Shown: piece by piece, positions 8,926 through 15,833 of the stretch
Layout of the letters: each line of letters opens with the position of its first letter
Numbering within the stretch: the stretch's first letter is position 1
Origin: Actinospica robiniae DSM 44927
Lineage (GTDB): Bacteria; Actinomycetota; Actinomycetes; Streptomycetales; Catenulisporaceae
DNA length: 64,000 nt
Direction of reading: 5' to 3'
Assembly: GCF_000504285.1 (NCBI RefSeq)
Contig: NZ_KI632511.1
Location: 1,733,372 to 1,797,371, forward strand
Program-made: the position numbers and the translations under genes
The notes under the pieces: generated by a model
What the model was told of the DNA's origin: nothing
What the model saw: only the letters and a program-made list of their open reading frames with translations
Databases searched by the model: none

Positions 8926-8945
8926 ACGGCGACGCCCGTCGCCGT
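8926..8945 (+). terminator. Hairpin downstream of the response regulator
   Basis: ACGGCGAC, a gccc loop and the exact complement GTCGCCGT form an 8-bp stem 20 bases after the response regulator stop. It is a plausible rho-independent-like terminator and would also face the LacI remnant reading in from the other side. Confidence 0.5.
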
Positions 8946-8963
8946 TGGGATCGACCGGCGCGT

Positions 8964-9321
8964 TCAGACGCATTCGCGCTCGACCACGCGTCCCCCTTCC
9001 GGCGTCAGGCCCTCGGCGGCCAGCCCGAGCAGGTTGCGGGCCGCGAGACGCCCGTATACCTCGGCGTCAGTATGCACGGAGGTCAGCGCCGGCGAGGTCT
9101 CCCGGGACGGCCAAGCCCTGGTCGTGTGCCGCGCTCAGTGCGCGAAGCGCGATCACGTCGGAGAACGCGGCGATCGCGGTGACGGCCGGGCTCACGCAGG
9201 ACGCGACGGTGCTGGGCTGGCCCTGACCGTCGCACACGTGCAAGTTCATGCCTGCGGAGGCCACGGACGCGGCTACCGCAACCACCACAGATGTCAGCCG
9301 ACGTTGCCTGATAAGCGTCAT
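8964..9321 (-). pseudogene. LacI-family regulator, C-terminal remnant
   Basis: The minus strand encodes LacI/GalR effector-domain sequence split over two frames. From 9321 the frame reads '..AAFSDVIALRALSAAHDQGLAVPGDLA' and stops at 9067. After a frameshift it continues 'ALTSVHTDAEVYGRLAARNLLGLAAEG' and 'VVERECV' to a stop at 8964. These match the family's 'D.IA.G.L.AA.D.GL.VP.D.' and 'LTSV..D....G..A' blocks. The DNA-binding head and most of the effector domain are missing. The first 30 residues of the 84-residue upstream ORF look like an unrelated hydrophobic leader. A second LacI fragment lies at about 10610-10841 in the opposite orientation. Confidence 0.65.
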
Positions 9322-9519
9322 TGCTCATGCCTCCCTAGGCAGTTCACTTGGCGGAGAGGCTGAACACGCGGAGCGATCATAGATAGGGCCTTCACGTACA
9401 ACTAAGCTTGCGCGGGCCTCCACGGTCGGCTGCAAAACCGCGCCTGGACCCTCCGCGATCGCACGGCCCGCGTCGGCGGAACTGAAGCCGCCGATAGCGC
9501 GTCTTCCCGCACGATAAGA

Positions 9520-9535
9520 TTTACAACTATGTAGA
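9520..9535. promoter_or_regulatory. Putative BlaI-type operator upstream of the DUF347 gene
   Basis: TACA (9522-9525), four bases, TGTA (9530-9533) lies 22 bases before the GTG at 9556 in a locally AT-rich stretch. Three dyads with the same half-sites and 4-bp spacing lie at 13016-13108 near the BlaI gene. This suggests that the DUF347 gene belongs to the same regulon. Confidence 0.5.
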
Positions 9536-9555
9536 TATCATGCGGAGGTTGAGGC

Positions 9556-10485
9556 GTGAGCCGGGACGAGTGGCGGCAGGCGGACGTGGCCGGACCGGCG
9601 CTGTGGCGCCCGCCACAGCCGACCGGGCGAGCGGCCGGGCAGCCGTCCGGGCCGGCGGTCGAGGGCACCGGCTGCGGCGCACTGCGCGTACCCGAAGTCG
9701 CGCTCGCCTTCTGGATCGTCAAAGCCTTATCCACCGCGCTGGGCGAGAGCGCATCGGACGCACTGGTCAACTCCTCGCTCGGAGCCCAGATCGCGGTAGT
9801 GCTCGGCTTCTTCGCCTTCCTCGCCGCACTCATCATCCAGTTCAAACAGGCCCGCTACCGGGCCTGGCCCTACTGGACCTGCGTCGCCATGGTCGGGGTG
9901 TTCGGCACCATGGCCGCCGACGTGATGCACGTCGCCCTGCACGTGCCGTATACCGCCTCCAGCATCTTCTACGCGCTCGTACTCGCAGCCGTATTCACCG
10001 CCTGGCGCCGCACCGAGCACACCCTCGACATCCACAGCATCAACACCCCACGCCGCGAAGCGTTCTACTGGGCCGCGGTCGTCGCGACCTTCGCCATGGG
10101 CACCGCCATCGGCGACTTCACCGCAGTCACCCTCAAACTCGGCTACTGGCCCTCCGCAGCACTGTTCGCCGGACTCATCCTCATCCCCCTGACCGCATGG
10201 AAAACACGACACGCCAACCCAGTGCTCTGCTTCTGGTCGGCATACGTGCTCACCCGACCACTCGGCGCCTCGATCGCCGACGGCCTCGGCAAACCGAAGA
10301 ACCTCAGCGGCATGGGCCTCGGCGACGGACCGGTCACCGCCGCACTCACCCTCCTCATCGCCCTCGCCGTCACCTACCTCGCCACCACGAAGAAAGACGT
10401 GCAGCACACGGATGCCGCTGCACGCACGGCTGGAACTGCGGCACGTGACCCGGGCCGCCGAGCAATGCCACATGAAGGGCATTGA
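9556..10485 (+). CDS. DUF347/COG4705-type multi-pass membrane protein
   Basis: This 309-residue protein begins with a Pro/Gly-rich cytoplasmic tail of about 45 residues. The DUF347 repeat signature follows, 'VPEVALAFWIVKALSTALGESASDAL', then about eight helices with a second degenerate repeat around 'AFYWAAVVATFAMGTAIGDFTAVTLKLGYWPSAALFAG'. The family is widespread and poorly characterised. It carries conserved acidic residues in helices and has been proposed to act in metal or solute transport. GTG 9556 follows GGAGG at 9544-9548. The gene stands alone between two LacI remnants, with a BlaI-type dyad in its promoter. The C-terminal 35 residues are polar and probably disordered. Confidence 0.8.
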   Translation: MSRDEWRQADVAGPALWRPPQPTGRAAGQPSGPAVEGTGCGALRVPEVALAFWIVKALSTALGESASDALVNSSLGAQIAVVLGFFAFLAALIIQFKQARYRAWPYWTCVAMVGVFGTMAADVMHVALHVPYTASSIFYALVLAAVFTAWRRTEHTLDIHSINTPRREAFYWAAVVATFAMGTAIGDFTAVTLKLGYWPSAALFAGLILIPLTAWKTRHANPVLCFWSAYVLTRPLGASIADGLGKPKNLSGMGLGDGPVTAALTLLIALAVTYLATTKKDVQHTDAAARTAGTAARDPGRRAMPHEGH

Positions 10486-10609
10486 TATCGGCGCCCTGGG
10501 CCTTCGCGCTGCCAGACAAGCCGTCACCCGTTGTCGACGCCCGGCTTGGATTTTCCACCGAGGCGGGTGCGCTCTTGGGCCTCCAGCCTCTGATACGCCT
10601 GTCCCTCCC

Positions 10610-10841
10610 GTCGAACGGCTTAGCCGGCGAGGAAGTGATGCGGGCCTTCCGCGTCGCCGAGGACGTGGCGGTGATCGGATTCGACGCCGGCGAGCACGGC
10701 GCCCTTTTCCAGCCCTCGCTCACCAGCGTCCACATCGATGCGGAGGCTCACGGCCGCGCCGCCGCCAGACACATCCTCGGCCTGGACCTCACCAGGCTTG
10801 CCTTCGGCGCCGGTCACCTGGTCCTACGAGAATCCACCTGA
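10610..10841 (+). pseudogene. LacI-family regulator, C-terminal remnant
   Basis: The plus strand reads 'GEEVMRAFRVAEDVAVIGFDAGEHGALFQPSLTSV', then 'HIDAEAHGRAAARHILGLDLTRL' and 'HLVLREST', the last 70-75 residues of a LacI/GalR effector domain ('VAV.GFD', 'LTSV..D....GR.A', 'LVVREST'). No DNA-binding head or first subdomain precedes it. An ATG at 10482 in the same frame gives a 119-residue ORF whose first half is not LacI-like. It is convergent with the M56 peptidase gene ending at 10849 and is probably not functional. Confidence 0.65.
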
Positions 10842-10848
10842 GCCCCGT

Positions 10849-11808
10849 TCACCTTCGCGCCCGTTCGATGTGGGCAAGCGCGATCAGTTCATGCAGGTCG
10901 TTCGCCGCTTCCAGCGCACAGAAGGCGGCAAGGGCCATCACAGCGAGAGCCGCGATGAGCGCGATCACGCTGGAACGCGGAGTCGGGCTGAGCAGCGCCG
11001 CAACCCGACGAGGCACCGGGCCGGCACCATCGAGTCGCAAGTCGCCGGTGCGGCTGAGTACGGCTCCCATCGCCAACAATGGATTCCGGCTGGGCCTGGT
11101 CCGCTTGGTCGCGATCGCTGCCGCGGCGATGGCGGCGGCCACCTGCCGACGATCGCCGATCTCACGGGCGGCATGCTCGTCGGCCCAGCGCTCGAGCGCG
11201 AAGTCGACCGCGACAGCCAACGGACGCACGAGCGGGTTGGCGGCCGCGGCCAGACGCACGGCAGTGCCGAAGACATAGTGCCGACCACCCAAATGCGCCT
11301 GCTCGTGGGCCAGCAGCGCCCGTCGGCCAGGCTCGTCGAGCGCGGCGAGCATCCCGGTGGAGACCACGATCCGCCCCGGGCGCCCGGGAACCGTATAAGC
11401 GTCCGCGGCATCGTCTTCGGTGATCACGAGATCATGTCGGCCAGGCAGAGCTCTGGCGTGCCCGAACGCCGCTGCCAGGGCGCGGATGCGGGCGACGGCG
11501 AACGCGATCGTGCCCAGAAGTGCGGCGCCGAAGAGGATCCCCGCGCACACCGCGACCAAGCCCGACGTCGGGTCGGTGGTTCCGACGACCCTTCTCGACA
11601 GATGCGCGAGCCGGGCAAGCACCGGAACGCGAACGAGTGCCGCGATCACCAGGAGGCCCAGTGCGCCGCAGCTCGTGCCCGCGAGAGCCACCGCGGCGCC
11701 GCTGAGGACCCAGGCCGCGTGGCGCGGATGCAATCGGGCGGTGGCCAGCCTCGCCAATGGCAGGGCCGCAAGCGGAAACACCAGTGTGACGTAGACGAAC
11801 ACGCGCAT
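10849..11808 (-). CDS. M56/M48-type membrane metallopeptidase (BlaR1-like core)
   Basis: This 319-residue membrane protein has hydrophobic helices near residues 3-20, 33-55, 85-110 and 280-300, and a zinc-peptidase site 'RALLAHEQAHLGGRHYVFG' (HExxH, about residue 168) with the downstream 'FALERWADEHAA' (E/D ligand). It starts 9 bp after the BlaI gene stop. In known bla/mec systems the M56 peptidase triggers cleavage of BlaI when the sensor is stimulated. This protein lacks the C-terminal penicillin-binding sensor of BlaR1, as is common in actinobacteria, so the signal is unknown. It is the last gene of the dedA-blaI-peptidase operon. Confidence 0.85.
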   Translation of the reverse strand: MRVFVYVTLVFPLAALPLARLATARLHPRHAAWVLSGAAVALAGTSCGALGLLVIAALVRVPVLARLAHLSRRVVGTTDPTSGLVAVCAGILFGAALLGTIAFAVARIRALAAAFGHARALPGRHDLVITEDDAADAYTVPGRPGRIVVSTGMLAALDEPGRRALLAHEQAHLGGRHYVFGTAVRLAAAANPLVRPLAVAVDFALERWADEHAAREIGDRRQVAAAIAAAAIATKRTRPSRNPLLAMGAVLSRTGDLRLDGAGPVPRRVAALLSPTPRSSVIALIAALAVMALAAFCALEAANDLHELIALAHIERARR

Positions 11809-11817
11809 GGATCGCCC

Positions 11818-12258
11818 TCAGCCGAGGTCGGGAGACGAAGTCGGGGTTCGCAGATCGAGCAGATCCCGCAGAAGCTGTTCGTCGTGATCGGGAAGGTCCT
11901 CGACGAAGCGGGAGAGCACCGCGCCGCGGTCGGCGACGGCGTCGAGCAGGGCCGTCAATCGCCGGGCAGCGAGTCCGGCCTCGTCGGCCAGCGGTTCGTA
12001 CCGGAAGGCACGGCCTCGGCGTTCACGGGAGAGCACGTTCTTCTCGCGCAGCCGACCCAGGATCGTGAGAATCGTCGAGATCGCCAGTCCATCTGGCCCC
12101 GTGTGGAAACGCATGTCCAACCGTTCGCGCACTTCGGCCGCGGTCAGGGGCGTTCCTGCCTCCCACAGGACTGCCATGACGGCGGATTCCAAGGCGCCTG
12201 CGGCACGTCGCGTCGTCTCGTTCTGCGGCGCGGATCTGTCTCGGTGTATCGGTTCCAT
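11818..12258 (-). CDS. BlaI/MecI/CopY family repressor
   Basis: This 146-residue repressor has a winged helix in about residues 20-95 ('LESAVMAVLWEAGTPLTAAEVRERL', 'STILTILGRLREKNVLSRERRGRAFRY') and a C-terminal dimerisation part, the usual BlaI architecture and length. It lies 17 bp after the DedA gene and 9 bp before the M56 peptidase gene, on the same strand. Four TACA-N4-TGTA dyads (9520, 13016, 13076, 13095) fit the half-sites that this family recognises. It therefore probably controls the operon, the divergent phosphodiester glycosidase gene and the DUF347 gene. No beta-lactamase gene is present nearby. Confidence 0.9.
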   Translation of the reverse strand: MEPIHRDRSAPQNETTRRAAGALESAVMAVLWEAGTPLTAAEVRERLDMRFHTGPDGLAISTILTILGRLREKNVLSRERRGRAFRYEPLADEAGLAARRLTALLDAVADRGAVLSRFVEDLPDHDEQLLRDLLDLRTPTSSPDLG

Positions 12259-12275
12259 TCCGGACTCTCCGTTCT

Positions 12276-12917
12276 TCAGTCTCGTCGCACTTCAGCCGTT
12301 TCCGCGGGGGCCGACTCGTTCGGCCGGGCGCGGCGAGCGCGAAGAAAGAGCGCGATACCGATAGCCGCCGCGGCACACACGACGGCGGCTATCGCATAGG
12401 TCGGGCCATGGAAGTCGTTGGCGATCGAATCCCACCTGCTGCCGACCGCGTATCCGGCCCAGCCGAGGGCCGCCGTCCACGGGATGCACCCGACCACCGT
12501 GTAGACGCCGAAGCGGAGCGGGTTCATCCGGGCGATGCCGGCCGGGAGCGAGATGAAGGTACGGATGACCGGCAGGCACCGGCCGAAGCCGACGGCAGCC
12601 GGACCGTACTTCTCGAACCATACGGTCGCACGGTCCAGGTCGTGCTCGCGCAGGCGGATCCGGCGCCCCCAGCGGCGCAGCGCGGCCTGTCCGCCGTAGC
12701 TGCCGGCGTAGTAGGCCAGGTAGCTGCCCGCGACGTTGCCGACGACTCCGGCGATGATCACCCCGATGAGGTTCAGGTGCCCGCCCGCCACCGCGCCGGA
12801 GGCTAAGGCGCCGCCGAACAGCATGATCAGTTCGGATGGGATCGGGATGCAGGCGGACTCGGCGAGCATGAGGACGAATACCGCCAGGTAGCCGTAGTGG
12901 GCGATGAAACTCTGCAT
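12276..12917 (-). CDS. DedA family membrane protein
   Basis: This 213-residue membrane protein has the DedA/VTT signature 'VFVLMLAESACIPIPSELIMLFGGALA' (re-entrant acidic segment, residues 13-40), 'GNVAGSYLAYYAGSYGG' and the conserved Arg-rich 'FGRCLPVIRTFISLPAGIARMNPLRF' (around 110-137). DedA proteins are linked to envelope homeostasis, and members recycle undecaprenyl phosphate across the membrane. It is the first gene of a dedA-blaI-M56 operon. GAAGGA precedes the ATG. The promoter region carries three BlaI-like dyads and a long hairpin, so expression is probably derepressed by an envelope signal. Confidence 0.9.
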   Translation of the reverse strand: MQSFIAHYGYLAVFVLMLAESACIPIPSELIMLFGGALASGAVAGGHLNLIGVIIAGVVGNVAGSYLAYYAGSYGGQAALRRWGRRIRLREHDLDRATVWFEKYGPAAVGFGRCLPVIRTFISLPAGIARMNPLRFGVYTVVGCIPWTAALGWAGYAVGSRWDSIANDFHGPTYAIAAVVCAAAAIGIALFLRARRARPNESAPAETAEVRRD

Positions 12918-12962
12918 GTCCGTGGAGTCCTTCGGGTTGAGCGGCCGATCCTGGCGGGCCGA

Positions 12963-13003
12963 CCGGGGACAGCCCTATGGAGGGGCGGTCCGGCTGTCCC
13001 CGG
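12963..13003 (-). promoter_or_regulatory. 12-bp perfect hairpin in the dedA leader region
   Basis: CCGGGGACAGCC (12963-12974) and its exact complement (12992-13003) enclose a 17-base loop, about 45-85 bases upstream of the DedA start and just inside the BlaI-type dyads. As RNA on the minus strand it would be very stable. It could be an attenuator, a processing site, or a terminator shielding dedA from antisense reading. I recognise no known riboswitch. Confidence 0.45.
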
Positions 13004-13015
13004 CCGGAGCTAATT

Positions 13016-13108
13016 CTACACGCTTGTAAATGTTCGCCGCCGCGCCTCGACGGTCGCCCGCCTGGCGCAGAACTACTACAGCGCTGTAGAAATACTACAC
13101 GACTGTAG
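13016..13108. promoter_or_regulatory. Three BlaI-type operator dyads between divergent genes
   Basis: The half-sites TACA and TGTA separated by four bases occur at 13016-13030, 13076-13089 (CTACAGCGCTGTAG, a perfect palindrome) and 13095-13108. The last two are 19 bp apart centre to centre. The sites lie between the DedA gene (start 12917, minus) and the phosphodiester glycosidase gene (start 13188, plus), beside a BlaI-encoding gene. TACA/TGTA dyads are the established recognition elements of BlaI/MecI/CopY proteins. The 4-bp spacing is wider than the CopY box as I remember it (TACA-N2-TGTA). Confidence 0.7.
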
Positions 13109-13187
13109 AAGTTAGGGCTCGTCGCGATCGCCCGCCGCACTTCTCAAGAGACGGCCCCATCCGCGGAAGCCGACCCAGGAGGTACCG

Positions 13188-14402
13188 ATGCCCGAAGACG
13201 TGGACTCCCCGCCGAGCAGCGTCAGCTCGCGAGTCGCACCGCGCGGCCGAGGGCGGAGCCGGATACGCACCCTCATACCGGCGCGTCTTCGCAGGCCGCT
13301 CATCTGGGCGTTGCGCGGCACAGCCGCGGTGGTGCTGATGATGGCCGGGTACGTCGGCGTCACGATCTACCCGTACCTGAGCGCGCCGGGAACCGACAGC
13401 GTGGCGGCACGGATCGCCGAATGGGGACGCGACCACCACCTGAGCTGGGCGGTGACGTGGCTGGAGGACTCGACGTACACCCCGCCGCCCACCGGCGGCG
13501 CGCTCAGCCCCGCCCAGCAGAAGGCCCTGTTGGGCAGCCAGTCCCCGTCCCCGCATCCGGACACCTCGGCACTGATCGACCTGCCGACGGACATCCCGGC
13601 GCAGGCGGCACACCCGCTGCCCGGCGAGGGCGTATGGCATCCGGTGAAGTACGGCCCGACTGGCGGCCCCGTCCTCGAGGAGGCCGCGCTACGCCCGGAC
13701 TCCCAACACACCTCGGCTCTCGCCTATGCGGTGTGGATGAACCAGAAGTCGCTGTCGTTCACGCTCCAACCCGGCTTCCAACAGCCCGGCGGGAGGTGGC
13801 CCGTTCCAGACTCCGTATCCGGTGCGGCCCTCGACGGGTTGGTCGCGACATGGAACGGAGGATTCAAGATCCACCCCGACGACGCGCGGGGCGGCTACTA
13901 CGCAAGCGGCGTCACCGCCGCACGCCTCGTGACCGGCAAGGCTTCAGAGGTCTTCTACCGCGACGGCTCGCTCCGGATCGGCGCTTGGGGCAGCGGCCTG
14001 TCGATGAATCCCGAGGTACTCGCAGTCCGTCAGAATCTGAGCCTCCTGGTCGACCACGGGAGCATCCAGGCCGGCTCGTTCGCGGGCTCGGGCAGCCAGT
14101 GGGGCTTCACGATCAACAACAACTTCTTCGTCGCCCGCTCCGGTGTCGGGATCACCGCCTCCGGCGACATCGTCTATGTCAGCGGACCCTCGCTCTCGGT
14201 CAGTACTCTCGCCCACCTGCTCAAAGCCGCCGGCGCCGTCAACGCGATGGAACTCGACATCAACCCCGCGTGGGTCTCGTTCATGACCTACAGCGGTAAC
14301 GCCCGCGATCCCCACCCGAGCAAGCTCTGGGACTTCACCCAGCCCGCCGACCGGTACCTGCAGCCGGCCAGTCGCGACTTCGTCTCCGTGCACTTGCGCT
14401 GA
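13188..14402 (+). CDS. Secreted/anchored phosphodiester glycosidase (NAGPA family)
   Basis: This 404-residue protein has a basic cytoplasmic N-terminus, one helix (around 44-66) and an extracytoplasmic region. The C-terminal 200 residues carry the NAGPA/DUF2233 pattern: 'VATWNGGFKI..ARGGYYASG', 'VRQNLSLLVDHG', 'NNNFFVARSGVGITASGDIVYVSG' and 'MELDINPAWVSFM'. The family hydrolyses phosphodiester-linked sugars, for example uncovering mannose-6-phosphate, and in actinobacteria it probably trims teichoic-acid or glycolipid linkages. It is divergent from the dedA-blaI operon and shares its operator array, so it may be induced by envelope stress. The middle Pro-rich part (about 110-160) looks like a wall-spanning linker. 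Confidence 0.8.
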   Translation: MPEDVDSPPSSVSSRVAPRGRGRSRIRTLIPARLRRPLIWALRGTAAVVLMMAGYVGVTIYPYLSAPGTDSVAARIAEWGRDHHLSWAVTWLEDSTYTPPPTGGALSPAQQKALLGSQSPSPHPDTSALIDLPTDIPAQAAHPLPGEGVWHPVKYGPTGGPVLEEAALRPDSQHTSALAYAVWMNQKSLSFTLQPGFQQPGGRWPVPDSVSGAALDGLVATWNGGFKIHPDDARGGYYASGVTAARLVTGKASEVFYRDGSLRIGAWGSGLSMNPEVLAVRQNLSLLVDHGSIQAGSFAGSGSQWGFTINNNFFVARSGVGITASGDIVYVSGPSLSVSTLAHLLKAAGAVNAMELDINPAWVSFMTYSGNARDPHPSKLWDFTQPADRYLQPASRDFVSVHLR

Positions 14403-14460
14403 CCGTCCTGCCGGGTATCAGACCCCGGGTGCGGTCCGCCGGATCGGTGCTCGGCAGAGC

Positions 14461-14739
14461 TTGGGCTCACTCGACGACGTCGTCCAGCTCAGACGACGCA
14501 TCCCGCAGCTTGAACAGCAAGTCACCGCCCTCGGCGCCTACCTCGCAGACCCTGACGAGCACCTTGAGACAGCCCGAGAAGCCAACCGCGGCGCGGTCTT
14601 GTCCGCCTTCGCACCCGGCACCGCGGCCGTCGATCTCGTTGCTGAGCGGATGGTCGTGGGCTTGCGCACGGCGCCGATCGCTGCGGTGGCAGCCCGCGTC
14701 GAGCCCGACGATCGCAGTGCTAAGGTAAGCCTCGCCTAA
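14461..14739 (+). CDS. Short hypothetical ORF, possible remnant
   Basis: A 92-residue frame from TTG 14461 contains a helical, coiled-coil-like segment 'VQLRRRIPQLEQQVTALGAYL'. There is no good ribosome binding site and no recognised family. Its last codons overlap the iron box at 14721-14739, which argues that the 3' end is regulatory DNA rather than conserved coding sequence. It may be a decayed helper protein of a mobile element. Confidence 0.25.
   Translation: MGSLDDVVQLRRRIPQLEQQVTALGAYLADPDEHLETAREANRGAVLSAFAPGTAAVDLVAERMVVGLRTAPIAAVAARVEPDDRSAKVSLA
14721..14739. promoter_or_regulatory. IdeR/DmdR (DtxR-type) iron box
   Basis: The 19-bp sequence read on the minus strand, TTAGGCGAGGCTTACCTTA, matches the DtxR/IdeR consensus TTAGGTTAGGCTAACCTAA at 15 of 19 positions, including both outer TTAGG/CCT blocks. 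It lies 41 bp upstream of the ATG of the iron-binding protein gene at 14781, where an iron-loaded repressor would block the promoter. The ABC operon downstream is of the iron(III) type, which supports the call. Confidence 0.85.
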
Positions 14740-14780
14740 TTCATCTGGTCTTCATTATTCATGACCGACAGGAACCGCCG

Positions 14781-15833
14781 ATGCCTCGTCACCGCCTTCT
14801 CACGGCCGCCCTTCCGGCCCTCGCCCTCGCCATCGCCTCCACGGGGTGCAGCGCTCTCGGCGGTTCGGCTCCGGCCGCGGCGCAATCGGGTGTGACCACA
14901 CTCGTGATGTACAGCGGCCAGCACGAGCAGACGACCCAGGCGCTGGTGGCCGCGTTCGAGAAGCAGAATCCGGCGGTACGGATCACGGTCCGCTCCAACG
15001 ATGAGGGCACCCTCTCCCAGCAGATCGAGCAGGAGGGTTCGAAGTCTCCGGCGGACCTGTTCTACGCGGAGAACTCCCCGGCCCTCGAAGTACTCCAGGA
15101 CAAGGGACTGCTCGCCGCCGCACCGACCGGCGCGCTGAGCGCGATCCCGTCCCGCTACGACTCTTCGAAGGGCGACTGGGTGGGCATCACGGCCCGGGTG
15201 ACCTGCATGGTGGTCGCCAACGGTGTCACGGCCGCGCAGACGCCCGCCTCGGCGCTCTCGCTCGCCGATCCGCAGTGGAAGGGCAAGCTCGCCTTCGCCC
15301 CGAGTGAGACCGACCTGCAGCCGATGATCACCGCGATCGCCGAGAAGTACGGCACCCAGCGCGCGGCCGAGTGGCTCAACGGGATCAAGGCGAACGCGGC
15401 CGGCTACCTGCTGCCCGACAACGAGACCGTCGCCAAGGACGTCGACGCCGGCCATGTGCAGATCGGTGTCGTCGACAACTACTACTGGTACCGGCAGGCC
15501 GCCGACGACGGCGGCACCGCCAAGGCAGGCTCCCACATCGCGTTCTTCGCCAACGGCGACCCGGGCTACGTGGTGAGTGTCTCCGGCATCGCGACCCTCG
15601 CCTCCAGCAAGCACAAGGACGCCGCGGCCTCGTTCATCACCTTCCTCACCTCGCCGACGGCCCAGAAGATCATCGCCGACTCCGACAGCTTCGAATACCC
15701 GCTGCTGCCCGGCATCGCGGCCAACAGCGAACTGCCCGCGCTCGCCACCCTGCACCCGGGCACGGTCTCGATCGACGCGCTCGGCGACGGATCGACCGCG
15801 ATCTCGCTGCTTCAGCAGGCGCAGCTGCTGTGA
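14781..15833 (+). CDS. Iron(III) ABC transporter substrate-binding protein (FbpA/FutA type)
   Basis: This 350-residue lipoprotein has a signal peptide with lipobox STGC (Cys about 22), then 'TTLVMYSGQHEQTTQALVAAFEKQNPAVRITVRSND', typical of FbpA-like ferric-binding proteins. The adjacent tyrosines 'IGVVDNYYWYRQAADDGG' correspond to the metal-binding Tyr pair of this family. It is the first gene of a three-gene operon preceded by an IdeR box, and its stop overlaps the permease gene start (GTGA, 15830-15833). It should capture Fe3+ outside the membrane and deliver it to the permease. Confidence 0.92.
   Translation: MPRHRLLTAALPALALAIASTGCSALGGSAPAAAQSGVTTLVMYSGQHEQTTQALVAAFEKQNPAVRITVRSNDEGTLSQQIEQEGSKSPADLFYAENSPALEVLQDKGLLAAAPTGALSAIPSRYDSSKGDWVGITARVTCMVVANGVTAAQTPASALSLADPQWKGKLAFAPSETDLQPMITAIAEKYGTQRAAEWLNGIKANAAGYLLPDNETVAKDVDAGHVQIGVVDNYYWYRQAADDGGTAKAGSHIAFFANGDPGYVVSVSGIATLASSKHKDAAASFITFLTSPTAQKIIADSDSFEYPLLPGIAANSELPALATLHPGTVSIDALGDGSTAISLLQQAQLL

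Noticed and set aside
10738-12399. 553-codon plus-strand frame across the M56-BlaI genes
   Set aside because: It is antisense to two conserved genes and rich in Arg/Gln/His, the usual shadow of high-GC coding DNA.
15371-15829. Upstream extension of the iron permease frame
   Set aside because: It lies inside the binding-protein gene in another frame. The GTG at 15830 gives a standard overlap and begins just before the first helix.
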